Shown here one piece after another: positions 44,921-53,723 of a DNA stretch of 64,000 bases. Numbering within the stretch: position 1 is the first letter of the stretch; the number at the start of each line of letters is the position of its first letter. Both the position numbers and the translations under genes were made by a program. This DNA is from Chryseobacterium sp. JAH (GTDB lineage Bacteria; Bacteroidota; Bacteroidia; Flavobacteriales; Weeksellaceae), in contig NZ_LMAH01000001.1 in the NCBI RefSeq assembly GCF_001507335.1, forward strand, positions 620,001-684,000. Direction: 5' to 3'. The notes beneath the pieces were generated by a model. The model was given only the letters and a program-made list of their open reading frames with translations, was not told the origin of the DNA and ran no database searches.

Positions 44921-45904
44921 ATGGACCAAATAGAGAAAAAAACAACCACAAAACCAATAGCTATTGTATTTTTAGCTATTCTGGTAGGCTTTGCCTTTTT
45001 ACAGTTTTTCAACAAACCATTAGAAGGAAAGCCAGCTGCAAAAAAGATTGGAGCTCCTCGTGAAGTTCTTTCTATTTTAGAAAACTCTTGTTTTAATTGC
45101 CATTCAAATCAACAAAATTTGAGTTGGTATGATAAAATTGCACCCGTTTCTTGGGCTGTAAACAAAGATATTGAAAGAGCCAGAGAAGTTTTAAATTTTT
45201 CAGAATGGAACTATTCGGAAGGCGAACACAAAGGAAAGATGTATGCCATTTTGAACATGATGCAGAGCGGGAAAATGCCGCTTCATGAATATACAATTCT
45301 ACATCCATCAGCAAAAATCACACAAAAAGATATTGATGTAATTAAAAAATATACACTTTCATTATCCGGCAATGCTCCTGCAATAAAAGAAATAAAAAAT
45401 AGTCATCAAAATGTTGAAATTTCAAAGAGCGATGAAACTGTAAAATTTCCGGTTTCTCCAAACGGTGTAAAATATACAGACGATTATAAAAACTGGAAAG
45501 TCATTAGCATGAGTACACTTTTCGACAATTCAATCCGTGTTATTTACGGAAATGATATTGCCGTAAAAGCGATCGAAACGGAAGATTTTCATCCTTGGCC
45601 AAACGGAAGTATCGTCGTAAAATCTGTTTGGAAACAGGAAAAATTAGCCGACGGAGAAGTCAGACCTGGAGAATTTGTAAATGCTCAATTTATGGTTAAA
45701 GATTCAAAAAAATATACTGATACCGAAGGCTGGGGATTTGCAAAATTTTCAGGAAAAGATCTTCATCCGACAGGAAAAACGGCTTCGTTTGCAAAAGAAT
45801 CATGTATCGCTTGCCACCGTCAGTTAGCTGAAAAAACTGGATATTTATTTGATGTTCCAATGAAAGTAAATACAGACAGATTAATTAAAAACCTTCAGAA
45901 ATAA
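44921..45904 (+). CDS. membrane-anchored haem-binding/cytochrome P460 protein
   Basis: A 327-residue protein with an N-terminal membrane anchor (PIAIVFLAILVGFAFLQFF, about 12-30). The first domain is a haem-binding domain with c-type motif CFNCH (about 58-62) and SWYDKIAPVSWAVNKDIERAREVLNFSEW; the second is a cytochrome P460-like domain (NWKVISMSTLFDNSIRVIYGNDIAV, FHPWPNGSIVVKSVWKQ) containing CIACH near the C-terminus. Two CxxCH motifs imply two covalent haems on the periplasmic side. P460-type domains oxidise small N-compounds or handle NO elsewhere; here the substrate is unknown. Its stop shares a base with the next start. Confidence 0.87.
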   Translation: MDQIEKKTTTKPIAIVFLAILVGFAFLQFFNKPLEGKPAAKKIGAPREVLSILENSCFNCHSNQQNLSWYDKIAPVSWAVNKDIERAREVLNFSEWNYSEGEHKGKMYAILNMMQSGKMPLHEYTILHPSAKITQKDIDVIKKYTLSLSGNAPAIKEIKNSHQNVEISKSDETVKFPVSPNGVKYTDDYKNWKVISMSTLFDNSIRVIYGNDIAVKAIETEDFHPWPNGSIVVKSVWKQEKLADGEVRPGEFVNAQFMVKDSKKYTDTEGWGFAKFSGKDLHPTGKTASFAKESCIACHRQLAEKTGYLFDVPMKVNTDRLIKNLQK

Positions 45905-46344
45905 TGAAAAAAATATTATTTATCGTACTATCAATATGCGCTTTATTCACTGCGTGTAAAATTGACGAACCTGATAAAGATTTACATCGTGTTGTTTTCG
46001 ATCCCGGAAATTTAAAATTCATTTCAACTTCATTGAATACTGAAAAAGAGACGAGCTCTGCTTTGTACGGAAATCAGGAAGCTTTAGAATCTTTGCAAAG
46101 TGAAACCCATCAGCCAAAACCCAATTCTATAGTAAAATTGGTGACCTGGAAGTATCATGAAAATCCACAATACATCGGAGGTACCATTACAGGAGAATTA
46201 CTAAGTGTTGAAACCTTTAAAAGCGATAAACATGGAAAGTTTTCTTATCAGTTTAAAAATAATTCGAAAACCGAAATCAACCCACCAAACAAAGAACAAA
46301 GAATACAATATATCATGAGTTACAAACCCGTTTCAAGACCGTAA
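45904..46344 (+). CDS. lipoprotein cotranscribed with haem/P460 gene
   Basis: A 146-residue lipoprotein: signal with lipobox (MKKILFIVLSICALFTAC, Cys 18), mature part with beta-type stretches (SIVKLVTWKYHENPQYIGGTITGELLSVETF). Family unrecognised; the phrase LVTWKYHENPQYIGGTITG resembles cytochrome P460-like material, so it may be a P460-associated small subunit. Overlaps the preceding stop by one base (TAATG), so translation is coupled. Confidence 0.75.
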   Translation: MKKILFIVLSICALFTACKIDEPDKDLHRVVFDPGNLKFISTSLNTEKETSSALYGNQEALESLQSETHQPKPNSIVKLVTWKYHENPQYIGGTITGELLSVETFKSDKHGKFSYQFKNNSKTEINPPNKEQRIQYIMSYKPVSRP

Positions 46345-46564
46345 CGGTAGGGAAAATGAAAGTACGATCCGGAGTTGGGAAACAGCTCTGGATTTTTGCA
46401 GACTGTACTGTCAATGGTATTTGGGGAATGATGAAAATTAGCGTCACAAGTCAACTTATAAAAGTGAAAAAAATTCACAATCGAAGCGAATTCACGATGA
46501 TTGACAACTCATAAAATTATCAGCAAAAAATATTACCTTAACATCATTAAAATCTACGGTTCTC

Positions 46565-47581
46565 ATGCAGCAGCAAAAAATAAAAATTTCCCAAACCGTC
46601 ATCTGGGTGAGTTCCATATTTTTGGGACTTTTATCATCGGTTCCACAGCTCGCTTCACATGCTTTCAACTGGCAGGAGGCGGTAGTAAACTCAATAATAA
46701 CCGCAACTTTCTCTGTGATCATGTGGTATCTCAACATTTACATGCTGAACCGTAACTCCGTAAAAAGGAGACAAAATATTTCCTACGCTAAACTGATGAT
46801 TGTGCTGGCTTTCGGAATGGTGGTCATGTTTGTACTGGCTTGGATTCAACAATTAATTTTATCACATATCAATTTCGGCACAACCATGCTGATGGTCGAA
46901 GTTAGGGGAATATTGATTAATCTTGTCTGTTACATGTTTTTAACTTTACTGCAAAATAATTACGCCGGGCAGCAGATTCAGCTTGAATTGGAAAAAGTAA
47001 AAAGCGATAACCTGAGCGCTCAGTTTGAATTATTAAAGCAGCAAATCAATCCGCATTTTTTGTTTAATAGTTTGAATACTTTGAAATCTATGGCAGAAAC
47101 AAATGATTCAGAAACTGTAGATTTCGTGATAAAACTCTCTGATTTTTATCGTTTTACATTGGAAAGCAGAAAACTAGATCTGATTACCGTACAAGAAGAA
47201 ATAAAAATAATCGACTCATACATTTTCTTACAAAAAGCCCGTTTTGGAGATGGAATTACGCTTACCAACGAATTAAATAATGAGGTTTTAAAAACTTTAA
47301 TTCCACCTTTTACTTTACAGTTATTAGTTGAAAACTGTATTAAACATAACATTGTTTCGCAAAGTAAACCTTTACACATTAGAATCTATAATTCTGAAAA
47401 TACTATCGTTATCGAAAATCCCATTCAGAAAAAAATGACCGTAGAAGATTCACTGGGAATCGGACTTGATAATGTAAAATCCCGCTACAAACATCTTTTG
47501 GAACAGGAAATTCAAATTACATCAGACGAAAAAATTTTTCAAATAAAACTACCTTTCATCCATGAATATCATCATCATTGA
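46565..47581 (+). CDS. LytS-type sensor histidine kinase
   Basis: A 338-residue kinase with four N-terminal transmembrane helices (about 8-32, 38-60, 76-98, 106-128), a short coiled linker and the LytS kinase core: phospho-acceptor His in QQINPHFLFNSLNTLKSM, a DFYRFTLES segment, N-box LVENCIKHN and G-box GIGLDNVKSRY. No periplasmic sensor domain is evident, so it probably senses a membrane signal. It overlaps the LytTR regulator gene by 20 bp, so the two are coupled. Confidence 0.93.
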   Translation: MQQQKIKISQTVIWVSSIFLGLLSSVPQLASHAFNWQEAVVNSIITATFSVIMWYLNIYMLNRNSVKRRQNISYAKLMIVLAFGMVVMFVLAWIQQLILSHINFGTTMLMVEVRGILINLVCYMFLTLLQNNYAGQQIQLELEKVKSDNLSAQFELLKQQINPHFLFNSLNTLKSMAETNDSETVDFVIKLSDFYRFTLESRKLDLITVQEEIKIIDSYIFLQKARFGDGITLTNELNNEVLKTLIPPFTLQLLVENCIKHNIVSQSKPLHIRIYNSENTIVIENPIQKKMTVEDSLGIGLDNVKSRYKHLLEQEIQITSDEKIFQIKLPFIHEYHHH

Positions 47582-48329
47582 AGACGAATTTAGAGCTGCA
47601 AAATCCCTTCAAACCATAATTGCAGAATTAAAACCTGAATCTAAAATCACAGGAATTTATGACAGCATTGAAACAAGTGTTGAATTTTTATCAAAAGGCA
47701 TAAAACCTGATCTTATTTTCATGGATATTCATCTCTCAGACGGACTTTCCTTTGAAATTTTCAAACAGGTGGAAATCACTTGCCCGGTCATTTTTTGTAC
47801 CGCTTTCGACCACTATATGTTGGATGCCTTTAAAAGCAAAGGAGTCGATTATGTGCTGAAACCATTTTCACGTGAAGACATTGCAGAAGCGCTGAGAAAA
47901 GTAGATGAATTGAAAAAATTCTTCCAAAAAAATGAATTGCCCGAGCTAGAAGCTCTTTTCCAGAAAATTACTCAGCCACAAATTCCTTCGAAAAGCAGTT
48001 TTTTAGTTTTTAAAAATCAAAAATACACCACCATTTCCACTGAAAATATTGCTTACTTTTTCATTCATAATGAGATCACGCATTTAATGACTTTTGATAA
48101 GCAGCAGTTTCAGCTTACACAAACATTGGGACAAATCTCGGAACAGGTTTCTCAGAAGCAGTTTTTCAGAGTCAATCGGCAATACATTGTAAATTTCACT
48201 GCCATCAAAGAGATGGAGCATTATTTTCAGCGGAAAATTTTGGTTAAATTAATAATCGAAACGCCCGATCAACTCTTGATTAATAAAGAAAAATCTCCCA
48301 CTTTTTTTGCATGGCTGGAAGACCGCTAA
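47562..48329 (+). CDS. LytTR family response regulator
   Basis: A 255-residue regulator: receiver domain (MNIIIIEDE acid pocket; phospho-acceptor Asp55 in IFMDIHLSDG; Lys in YVLKPFSRED) and a C-terminal LytTR DNA-binding domain (FLVFKNQKYTTISTENIAYFFIHNEITHLMT, FFRVNRQYIVNFTAI). It is the cognate partner of the overlapping LytS gene. LytTR proteins bind direct repeats about 21 bp apart; matching elements lie upstream of the haem/P460 and DUF1223 genes on either side. Confidence 0.94.
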   Translation: MNIIIIEDEFRAAKSLQTIIAELKPESKITGIYDSIETSVEFLSKGIKPDLIFMDIHLSDGLSFEIFKQVEITCPVIFCTAFDHYMLDAFKSKGVDYVLKPFSREDIAEALRKVDELKKFFQKNELPELEALFQKITQPQIPSKSSFLVFKNQKYTTISTENIAYFFIHNEITHLMTFDKQQFQLTQTLGQISEQVSQKQFFRVNRQYIVNFTAIKEMEHYFQRKILVKLIIETPDQLLINKEKSPTFFAWLEDR

Positions 48330-48397
48330 GCTCAGAACCTGATCTTCAAGTTTCCAACATTAACCAGCTTAAAAGCATCAATGTCATAAAATACAGG

Positions 48398-48465
48398 TTC
48401 ACCTTTCAATTTGTCCGGTTGAACCTTTTTTGTATTCTTTTACAATCGTAAGGTATCTACTTTTG
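48398..48465 (+). promoter_or_regulatory. LytTR-type element and promoter of DUF1223 gene
   Basis: TTCACC (48398) and TTGAACC (48419) with ATTTGTCCGGTT (48409-48420), followed after exactly 37 bp by TACTTTTG (48458-48465). Core 12-mer, -7 box and the 37-bp distance are identical to those at 44841-44897. The outer part also forms the inverted pair AGGTTCA and TGAACCT. Confidence 0.65.
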
Positions 48466-48481
48466 AATAAAATTAAAAGAA

Positions 48482-49255
48482 ATGATACTAAAAAACTTAA
48501 TCGGAACAGCTGTTATTGTAGCATTAATGTTCATCGTCTCAGCGTTTGCTTATAACAGTAAAAATGAAGAAACTCATAAAAATTTACCTTCAGAAAACAA
48601 AGGTTTTGCCGTTTTGGAATTGTTCACTTCAGAAGGTTGTTCGAGTTGTCCGCCCGCCGATCAATTGCTGGGTGAAATTGAAAAACAATACAAAAATCAA
48701 CATCTTTATATCCTCTCCTATCATGTTGATTACTGGAATAATTTGGGTTGGAAAGACAAATTCAGCAGTGCAGAGAATTCTAAACGTCAACTGCATTACA
48801 GCCAAACTTTGCAAACACAGATTTACACCCCTCAATTGGTTATAAATGGTAAAAAAGAGTTTGTAGGTTCTGACAGATATGCTGTCGAAAAGGCAATACA
48901 AAAAGCGTTATTGACGTCTTCCAATTCAAAGATTGATTTATCTGCAAATATTTCACAGAAAAATATTACTGTAAAATATAAAACCGCGCAAAATACTTCC
49001 CAATACAAAATCCTCATTACCTTGATCAAGAAAAAAGCGTCGAATGCTATTCAGCGAGGAGAAAATGAAGGTCGCCACCTTGTGCACTGGCAGATTGTTC
49101 ATCAGCAGAATCAAATTTCTTTAGAAAAAACCTCAGAAGGAACAACCGATTTTAAACTTCCCGAGAATTTCGATGCCACCAATTGGGAAATTATCGGAAT
49201 GATTCAGAATGTAAAATCCGGGGAAATTCTAGGCTCTGAGAAAGTGTCTTTTTAA
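48482..49255 (+). CDS. DUF1223 protein, thiol-type exported protein
   Basis: A 257-residue exported protein with an N-terminal hydrophobic signal (LIGTAVIVALMFIVSAFAY). The DUF1223 domain is a thioredoxin-fold variant: AVLELFTSEGCSSCPPADQLLGEI with a CSSCPP redox motif, HVDYWNNLGWKDKFSS, and IYTPQLVINGKKEFVGSD with the cis-Pro-like TPQ. It is expected to work in periplasmic thiol or haem redox chemistry. A matching LytTR-like element precedes it; a DoxX gene follows 158 bp later. Confidence 0.9.
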   Translation: MILKNLIGTAVIVALMFIVSAFAYNSKNEETHKNLPSENKGFAVLELFTSEGCSSCPPADQLLGEIEKQYKNQHLYILSYHVDYWNNLGWKDKFSSAENSKRQLHYSQTLQTQIYTPQLVINGKKEFVGSDRYAVEKAIQKALLTSSNSKIDLSANISQKNITVKYKTAQNTSQYKILITLIKKKASNAIQRGENEGRHLVHWQIVHQQNQISLEKTSEGTTDFKLPENFDATNWEIIGMIQNVKSGEILGSEKVSF

Positions 49256-49275
49256 ATACCCACAGTCTGCAGTCT

Positions 49276-49372
49276 TTTTGTCATTCTGGGTAGAGCAGCC
49301 ATATGAAGAATTTTACTTTAAAGATAGTCTTCCTTCGTTAGAAATTGAAAAGTCGGCGTAGCTAATGACAAG
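49276..49372. repeat. inverted-repeat-bounded intergenic element
   Basis: TTTTTGTCATT at the left and AATGACAAGAA at the right form complementary ends about 85 bp apart between the DUF1223 and DoxX genes; GTCATTCTGGGTAGAGC resembles remnants at 21.6 and 63.2 kb. Probably a decayed dispersed repeat. Confidence 0.35.
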
Positions 49373-49413
49373 AATTCAAAGAATTAAAATACAAACAACT
49401 TAAAATAATAAAA

Positions 49414-49806
49414 ATGAAAACAAAAACAACAAAAATTATGTACTGGTCAGGGGTAATCTTCATGTCATTATGGTTCGGAGCGAGTGGCTTTTTTGAGCTG
49501 ACAAAAAACCCTGTTGTTTGGGATATAACGCAACAATTAGGTTATCCACCACACTTTATTTACATTCTCGGAGTTTTTAAATTATCCGGAATGATTGTGC
49601 TATTGCTGCCCAATCGACTTTTAAGATTAAAAGAATGGGTATTTGCAGGCATGTTCTTCGATATAATTTTTGCATTCTTTTCAAAAATTGCAGTGTTTGG
49701 TTTCCCGTCAACGGTTGATGCAATTGTAGCGTTTACGGTACTTTCCGTCACTTATTTTATGTTTAGAAAATGGTATACACAAAATCTTTTTTTAGAAAAA
49801 GTATAA
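49414..49806 (+). CDS. DoxX family membrane protein
   Basis: A 130-residue membrane protein with four predicted helices (about 9-25, 45-64, 70-88, 94-113) of the DoxX type (GVIFMSLWFGASGFFELTKNP, LGVFKLSGMIVLLLPN). DoxX proteins are associated with respiration and redox defence. It follows the DUF1223 gene on the same strand and is bounded by a terminator. Confidence 0.87.
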   Translation: MKTKTTKIMYWSGVIFMSLWFGASGFFELTKNPVVWDITQQLGYPPHFIYILGVFKLSGMIVLLLPNRLLRLKEWVFAGMFFDIIFAFFSKIAVFGFPSTVDAIVAFTVLSVTYFMFRKWYTQNLFLEKV

Positions 49807-50110
49807 TCTAAAAAGCTACCATACTTGATTTAAATATCAATGTTCAAATTACTCTTATGTTAAAAATAATATCCTCCCGGAAACGAGAGGATTTATCTTT
49901 GAAATTATGAATGGAAAAATTATTCTTTTTAACAGAAATCATGTTATTGCATCAGCGAAAATTCACGTCCCTGTAATTCATAAAATGAAATCTGTCTTTT
50001 GTTTTAAATCCTGAGAAATCGAATCACTTTTTAAGCTGCAATATTTTTTGAAAAAGGAACAAAATGTAAAATTCTTCCACATTTTTTTTAAAGCTCTCTT
50101 CTTTTCAGAA
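49807..50110. other. intergenic region, terminator only
   Basis: Between convergent DoxX and MFS genes. It contains the terminator at 49871-49892. A 35-codon open frame starting at 49908 lacks support and is not called. Confidence 0.5.
49871..49892 (+). terminator. terminator after DoxX gene
   Basis: Arms ATCCTC-C-CG and CG-A-GAGGAT with loop GAAA, followed by TTTATCTTT. Confidence 0.7.
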
Positions 50111-51313
50111 CTAAATATGTGCTTTTCTCAATTTGCTAATACTTAAAATAATGAATCCCAAAACTCCCAAAACAAAATATCCTTCTGCAACTTCAAGCTG
50201 AATTTCGGGTCTGATGATTGCTACAATTCCATAACTGATGGCTGACGTAAGAATGAATGCCACACCACCTGTCAAACCTCCAGCTACACCCGCAGAATTT
50301 GGAAATCTTCCTATGCAGTATGCAAAATAGTTATTGAAAATAAAACCTGCCGTCACATGAATAGCAAATGCGAACGCAACCAAGCTGTACATATTATTCA
50401 GAAAAAAAGAACAGAAAATCATTAATACAACTAAAAATATCTGAATAAAGTTTGCATATCTTATTTTCGGGAGGAACGCTCTTTTAATCAATGCTTTCCC
50501 TAAAAATCCTCCTGTCATCCATGCAAAGCCCAAAATCAATGAAACATAGCCTGCAACGACTTCAGAATATCCCATTTTATGTTCAATGATAAAAGATCCG
50601 CAAAGATTAAAGAAAATAACCATTGCATAACTCACACCACACATCAGCATTCCGTAGAAAAAATCTTTGGTTCTAAACATAAGATTATACTCTTTCATTA
50701 CATAGTTGATCTGAAATGGTTTTTTAATTTTTAAGGTTTCACCAGAAAATAATAATTCCAAAATCAACAAAACAAAACTGTACCCTGCAAGAACATAGAA
50801 ATTAGACTGCCAGCCAAATAATTTCTGAAGATAACCACCAATAAAAGGAGCGACGATGGGACCTACCGACCAAACTATCGTCATAATGCTCAGATAGTGT
50901 TTTCTCTTTTCACCCTCGTAAACATCAACAAAAAAAGCCCGCTTCGAAACGACCGCAAATCCTGATAAAATCCCCTGCAAAACACGCATTGCGTAAATAA
51001 CCATCATATCTTTCGTTAATGCTGTGATTAAAAAGCTTACCACAAACAGCACCAAAGAAATTGCTGAGACGCGAAACCGTCCAAAAGAATCAACTACACT
51101 TCCAGCAAAAAACTGAGTAAGACCATAGCTGATTAAGAATAAAGATAGGGTAAGCTGAATACTGCTTTCAGGCTGATGAAGTTCCGTTGCCATACTCGGC
51201 ATTGACGGCAGATAAATATCTGTCGCTAAACCCGACATTGGAATCACTGCAAAAGCCAATATGGTGGCAATAAACTGATTTTTTGATTGTATATTTTTCA
51301 TTGAAGATGGCAT
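50111..51313 (-). CDS. MFS transporter (Bcr/CflA-like)
   Basis: A 400-residue transporter with 12 predicted helices. Helix 1 is AVIPMSGLATDIYLPSMPSMA, typical of the Bcr/CflA drug/H+ antiporter family; motif A-like DSFGRFRV follows helix 2, and ILSGFAVVSKRAFFVDVYEGE lies between helices 4 and 5. A second start at codon 5 is possible. Probable export of a small hydrophobic drug or metabolite; substrate unknown. Convergent with DoxX. Confidence 0.92.
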   Translation of the reverse strand: MPSSMKNIQSKNQFIATILAFAVIPMSGLATDIYLPSMPSMATELHQPESSIQLTLSLFLISYGLTQFFAGSVVDSFGRFRVSAISLVLFVVSFLITALTKDMMVIYAMRVLQGILSGFAVVSKRAFFVDVYEGEKRKHYLSIMTIVWSVGPIVAPFIGGYLQKLFGWQSNFYVLAGYSFVLLILELLFSGETLKIKKPFQINYVMKEYNLMFRTKDFFYGMLMCGVSYAMVIFFNLCGSFIIEHKMGYSEVVAGYVSLILGFAWMTGGFLGKALIKRAFLPKIRYANFIQIFLVVLMIFCSFFLNNMYSLVAFAFAIHVTAGFIFNNYFAYCIGRFPNSAGVAGGLTGGVAFILTSAISYGIVAIIRPEIQLEVAEGYFVLGVLGFIILSISKLRKAHI

Positions 51314-51382
51314 TCGATCTCTTTCTAAGAAAGATTTTGCGACTGCAAAGGTAGATTGATAACTTTATATAAAAAAACAAAA

Positions 51383-51408
51383 AATGACTGAACTTTCGAA
51401 CAGTCATT
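51383..51408 (-). terminator. terminator after exported 142-residue protein gene
   Basis: Arms AATGACTG and CAGTCATT with loop containing TTCGAA, T-tract on the minus strand. Confidence 0.75.
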
Positions 51409-51437
51409 CTATTTTTTAAAATATTCTATTGAACTGA

Positions 51438-51866
51438 TTATTTGTTTTTATGGGCTTTGCCACTATTAGATTTGTAGACTTTTACTTTTTTATCCATGTG
51501 TTTATATCTTTTATCATTATTTTTATTACGATTGTAGACGGCCACCGGATTTTGCCCTTTATAATATTTAGTTTTAAACTTTACATATTTATCTCTTCCC
51601 AAAATTCTTTCGATTTCCCGATAACGATCTATAGACCATTGATTAGGATTATTGGCATATACTCTATTCCAACCATTGTAATCGGCATATCGATTATTTA
51701 ACGCATACAACTGGTTTGCCTGCGTCGTAGATAACAAAAGATCCGCAACTACGGTTCGCCAGTTTACCTCGGTTACACTTCTTCTATAGTCATTATAATA
51801 AACTGACTGTGCATATCCTACACCAAAAGTTGCGATGAATAATACTGTGATTAATATTTTTTTCAT
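51438..51866 (-). CDS. exported protein, function unknown
   Basis: A 142-residue exported protein with signal peptide (MKKILITVLFIATFGVGYAQ). The mature part is Tyr/Asn/Lys-rich: VNWRTVVADLLLSTTQANQLYALNNRYADYNGWNRVYANNPNQWSIDRYREIERILGRDKYVKFK. The helical pattern with LSTTQANQLY and an RDKYVKFK end resembles periplasmic CpxP/Spy-type repeats of Bacteroidota, though I cannot confirm it. The C-terminus is basic and disordered. Own terminator. Confidence 0.7.
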   Translation of the reverse strand: MKKILITVLFIATFGVGYAQSVYYNDYRRSVTEVNWRTVVADLLLSTTQANQLYALNNRYADYNGWNRVYANNPNQWSIDRYREIERILGRDKYVKFKTKYYKGQNPVAVYNRNKNNDKRYKHMDKKVKVYKSNSGKAHKNK

Positions 51867-52192
51867 TTTCGTAAATTTTTAAGGGTTATCTATATACATT
51901 GTCAATATAGATGCCAAATACACAATGATGGTTCATAATTTTTACCAAAATAATATCATGACAAAGAAATATCTACACAATTAGCATTTCACCATTTAAG
52001 TTAAACTCCGCATTACTTGGTTCAGAGCGATGAAGAGATTTTAAATAATCTTCACATTCTGATTTTAATTTTAATTAAATATAAATTACGTTAAGATCCT
52101 ATAAAACCGTTACGTCATATCATTTTAATTTGTAATTTTAAATGAGAGAATCCCCCAAATAACTCTCCTCACACAAACCAAAACCAAAAATT
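51867..52192. other. AT-rich intergenic region
   Basis: Divergent promoters for the exported-protein gene and the GNAT gene. A CTATAT/ATATAG inverted pair lies at about 51889-51909, and GAGAG/CTCTC at 52144-52168 just upstream of the GNAT gene. No gene seen. Confidence 0.4.
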
Positions 52193-52480
52193 ATGGAAAA
52201 TATAAAATTTGAAATATCACCCTATCAGGACGAGCTGCAAATATTAATCGATGGTAAAAAAGTGGGTTATATGTCAATTTCGGTAGACGGAAGACTGCTA
52301 AATGTGTACTATACAAAAATTAATGAAGACCTGGAAGGTCATGGCTACGCCAAACTACTTTTGGATAAATTGGTAAATTATGCTGAAGAAAAAGACCTCA
52401 TGATTGATCCTGAATGCGATTTTGTAAGACAGCAACTAGAAAACCATCCTAAAAGATACAGAGGAATCTGGCACGAGTGA
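52193..52480 (+). CDS. GNAT-like small N-acetyltransferase (YjdJ-type)
   Basis: A 95-residue protein of the compact GCN5-like class: IDGKKVGYMSISVDGRLLNVYYTKINEDLEGHGYAKLLLDKLVNYAEEKDLMIDPECDFVRQQLENHP. The EGHGYAKLL acetyl-CoA loop and the Cys-containing PECDFVRQQLENHP end fit the family. Substrate unknown. Convergent with the MBL-fold gene, ending 4 bp away. Confidence 0.85.
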   Translation: MENIKFEISPYQDELQILIDGKKVGYMSISVDGRLLNVYYTKINEDLEGHGYAKLLLDKLVNYAEEKDLMIDPECDFVRQQLENHPKRYRGIWHE

Positions 52481-52484
52481 AAAA

Positions 52485-53576
52485 TTAATTCTCCCACCAA
52501 ACAGGAAACTGATTATCCGTTTTATTTAAATCTAAAATTTCACCTATTTTAGGGGTAAGTATGTGCAAGTTTTTCTCTTTGCCTAATGCTGTCACTTTCT
52601 GTAGAGGCTCATTCCATGGATGCAGAGCCAATGCAAATTTGCCCGAATGAACCGGAATAATATTCTCTGCCTGAATATCTAAACTTGCCTGAATAACATC
52701 TTCCGGCAAAGCATGGATATATTTCCAGGCTGGGTTGTATTGTCCGTTTTCCATGATGGCGTAATCAAATGGCCCATACTTTTCACCAATCATTTTAAAA
52801 TGGGAATCGTAACCACTGTCACCCCCAAGAAACATTTTTTTTGTCGGAGTTTCCAAAACATAAGAAGTCCAGAGTGTACCATTTCTGTGAAATTTTCTTC
52901 CCGAAAAATGTCTCGCAGGAGTAAATGTCATTTTAAAATTATTTTTAAGCGTTAGCATAGCTCCCCACTCTTCTTCCAAAAGCTGACTTTCATTGTAACC
53001 CCAACGTTCAAAATGTGCACCTACTCCCAGAGGCATGATGACCTCTCCGACCTTTGACTGAATGGATTTGATGGTTGGATAATCCAGATGGTCATAATGA
53101 TCATGTGTAATTACCAGATAATCAATATACGGAACATCTTCCGGCTTAAAAAGATCTGCACCAGCAAAAGCTTTATTAAAAAATTTGAAAGGAGAACCGT
53201 AGGTACTTAAAACCGGATCAACGAGAAAAGAAATGCCATCAATCTGAATAAAATATGAAGAATGCCCCATCCAGATAAAAACATCTTCATTTTTAGGGAT
53301 ATTTTTTAAATCCGTATGAATTGCAGGAACATTTTGCTGAGGCTTTAAAAAAGGATCTTTTTTAGCGAAAAGAAAATCATACAGTACCTTTGGCATACTG
53401 TAACCTTCCGCAAGAGAAGGAGTAAAGTTCAAATTTTGAAACTGATTATTTTTGTAATGTTCAGATTTCTGCATTCTTTCGAGACGTTTTCCTTTTGGTT
53501 CTGCTCCGAAAACCTGCTGAGATGTTATTACAAAATACAGTGCAATAACAATTGCTATGATAATTAGATAAATCAT
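52485..53576 (-). CDS. MBL-fold metallo-hydrolase (NAPE-PLD/UlaG-like)
   Basis: A 363-residue hydrolase with a hydrophobic N-terminal helix (IYLIIIAIVIALYFVITS), probably a membrane anchor. The metal site is THDHYDHLDYP (HxHxDH) with further ligands in PARHFSGR, LGGDSGYDSHF and PVHSGKFALALHPWNEP. These motifs fit the NAPE-phospholipase-D-like MBL group, which can act on phosphodiester or lipid substrates; substrate here is inferred only. Length slightly long because of the anchor. Confidence 0.9.
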   Translation of the reverse strand: MIYLIIIAIVIALYFVITSQQVFGAEPKGKRLERMQKSEHYKNNQFQNLNFTPSLAEGYSMPKVLYDFLFAKKDPFLKPQQNVPAIHTDLKNIPKNEDVFIWMGHSSYFIQIDGISFLVDPVLSTYGSPFKFFNKAFAGADLFKPEDVPYIDYLVITHDHYDHLDYPTIKSIQSKVGEVIMPLGVGAHFERWGYNESQLLEEEWGAMLTLKNNFKMTFTPARHFSGRKFHRNGTLWTSYVLETPTKKMFLGGDSGYDSHFKMIGEKYGPFDYAIMENGQYNPAWKYIHALPEDVIQASLDIQAENIIPVHSGKFALALHPWNEPLQKVTALGKEKNLHILTPKIGEILDLNKTDNQFPVWWEN

Positions 53577-53723
53577 TGATAAATGGTATAAGCTTTAAAT
53601 GTATAAATTTCCACACTATTTACATACAGTGGTTCTATCTTGACGTTTGAGAATAAATATTACTTTTTTTTAATGTAATTATCTGAAACTTTCTAATTTA
53701 GCTTTTAAAATAACTGATCAGCT

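Noticed and set aside
49908..50015. 35-codon frame beginning MNGKIILFNRN after the DoxX terminator.
   Set aside because: No promoter or family support; length compatible with chance.
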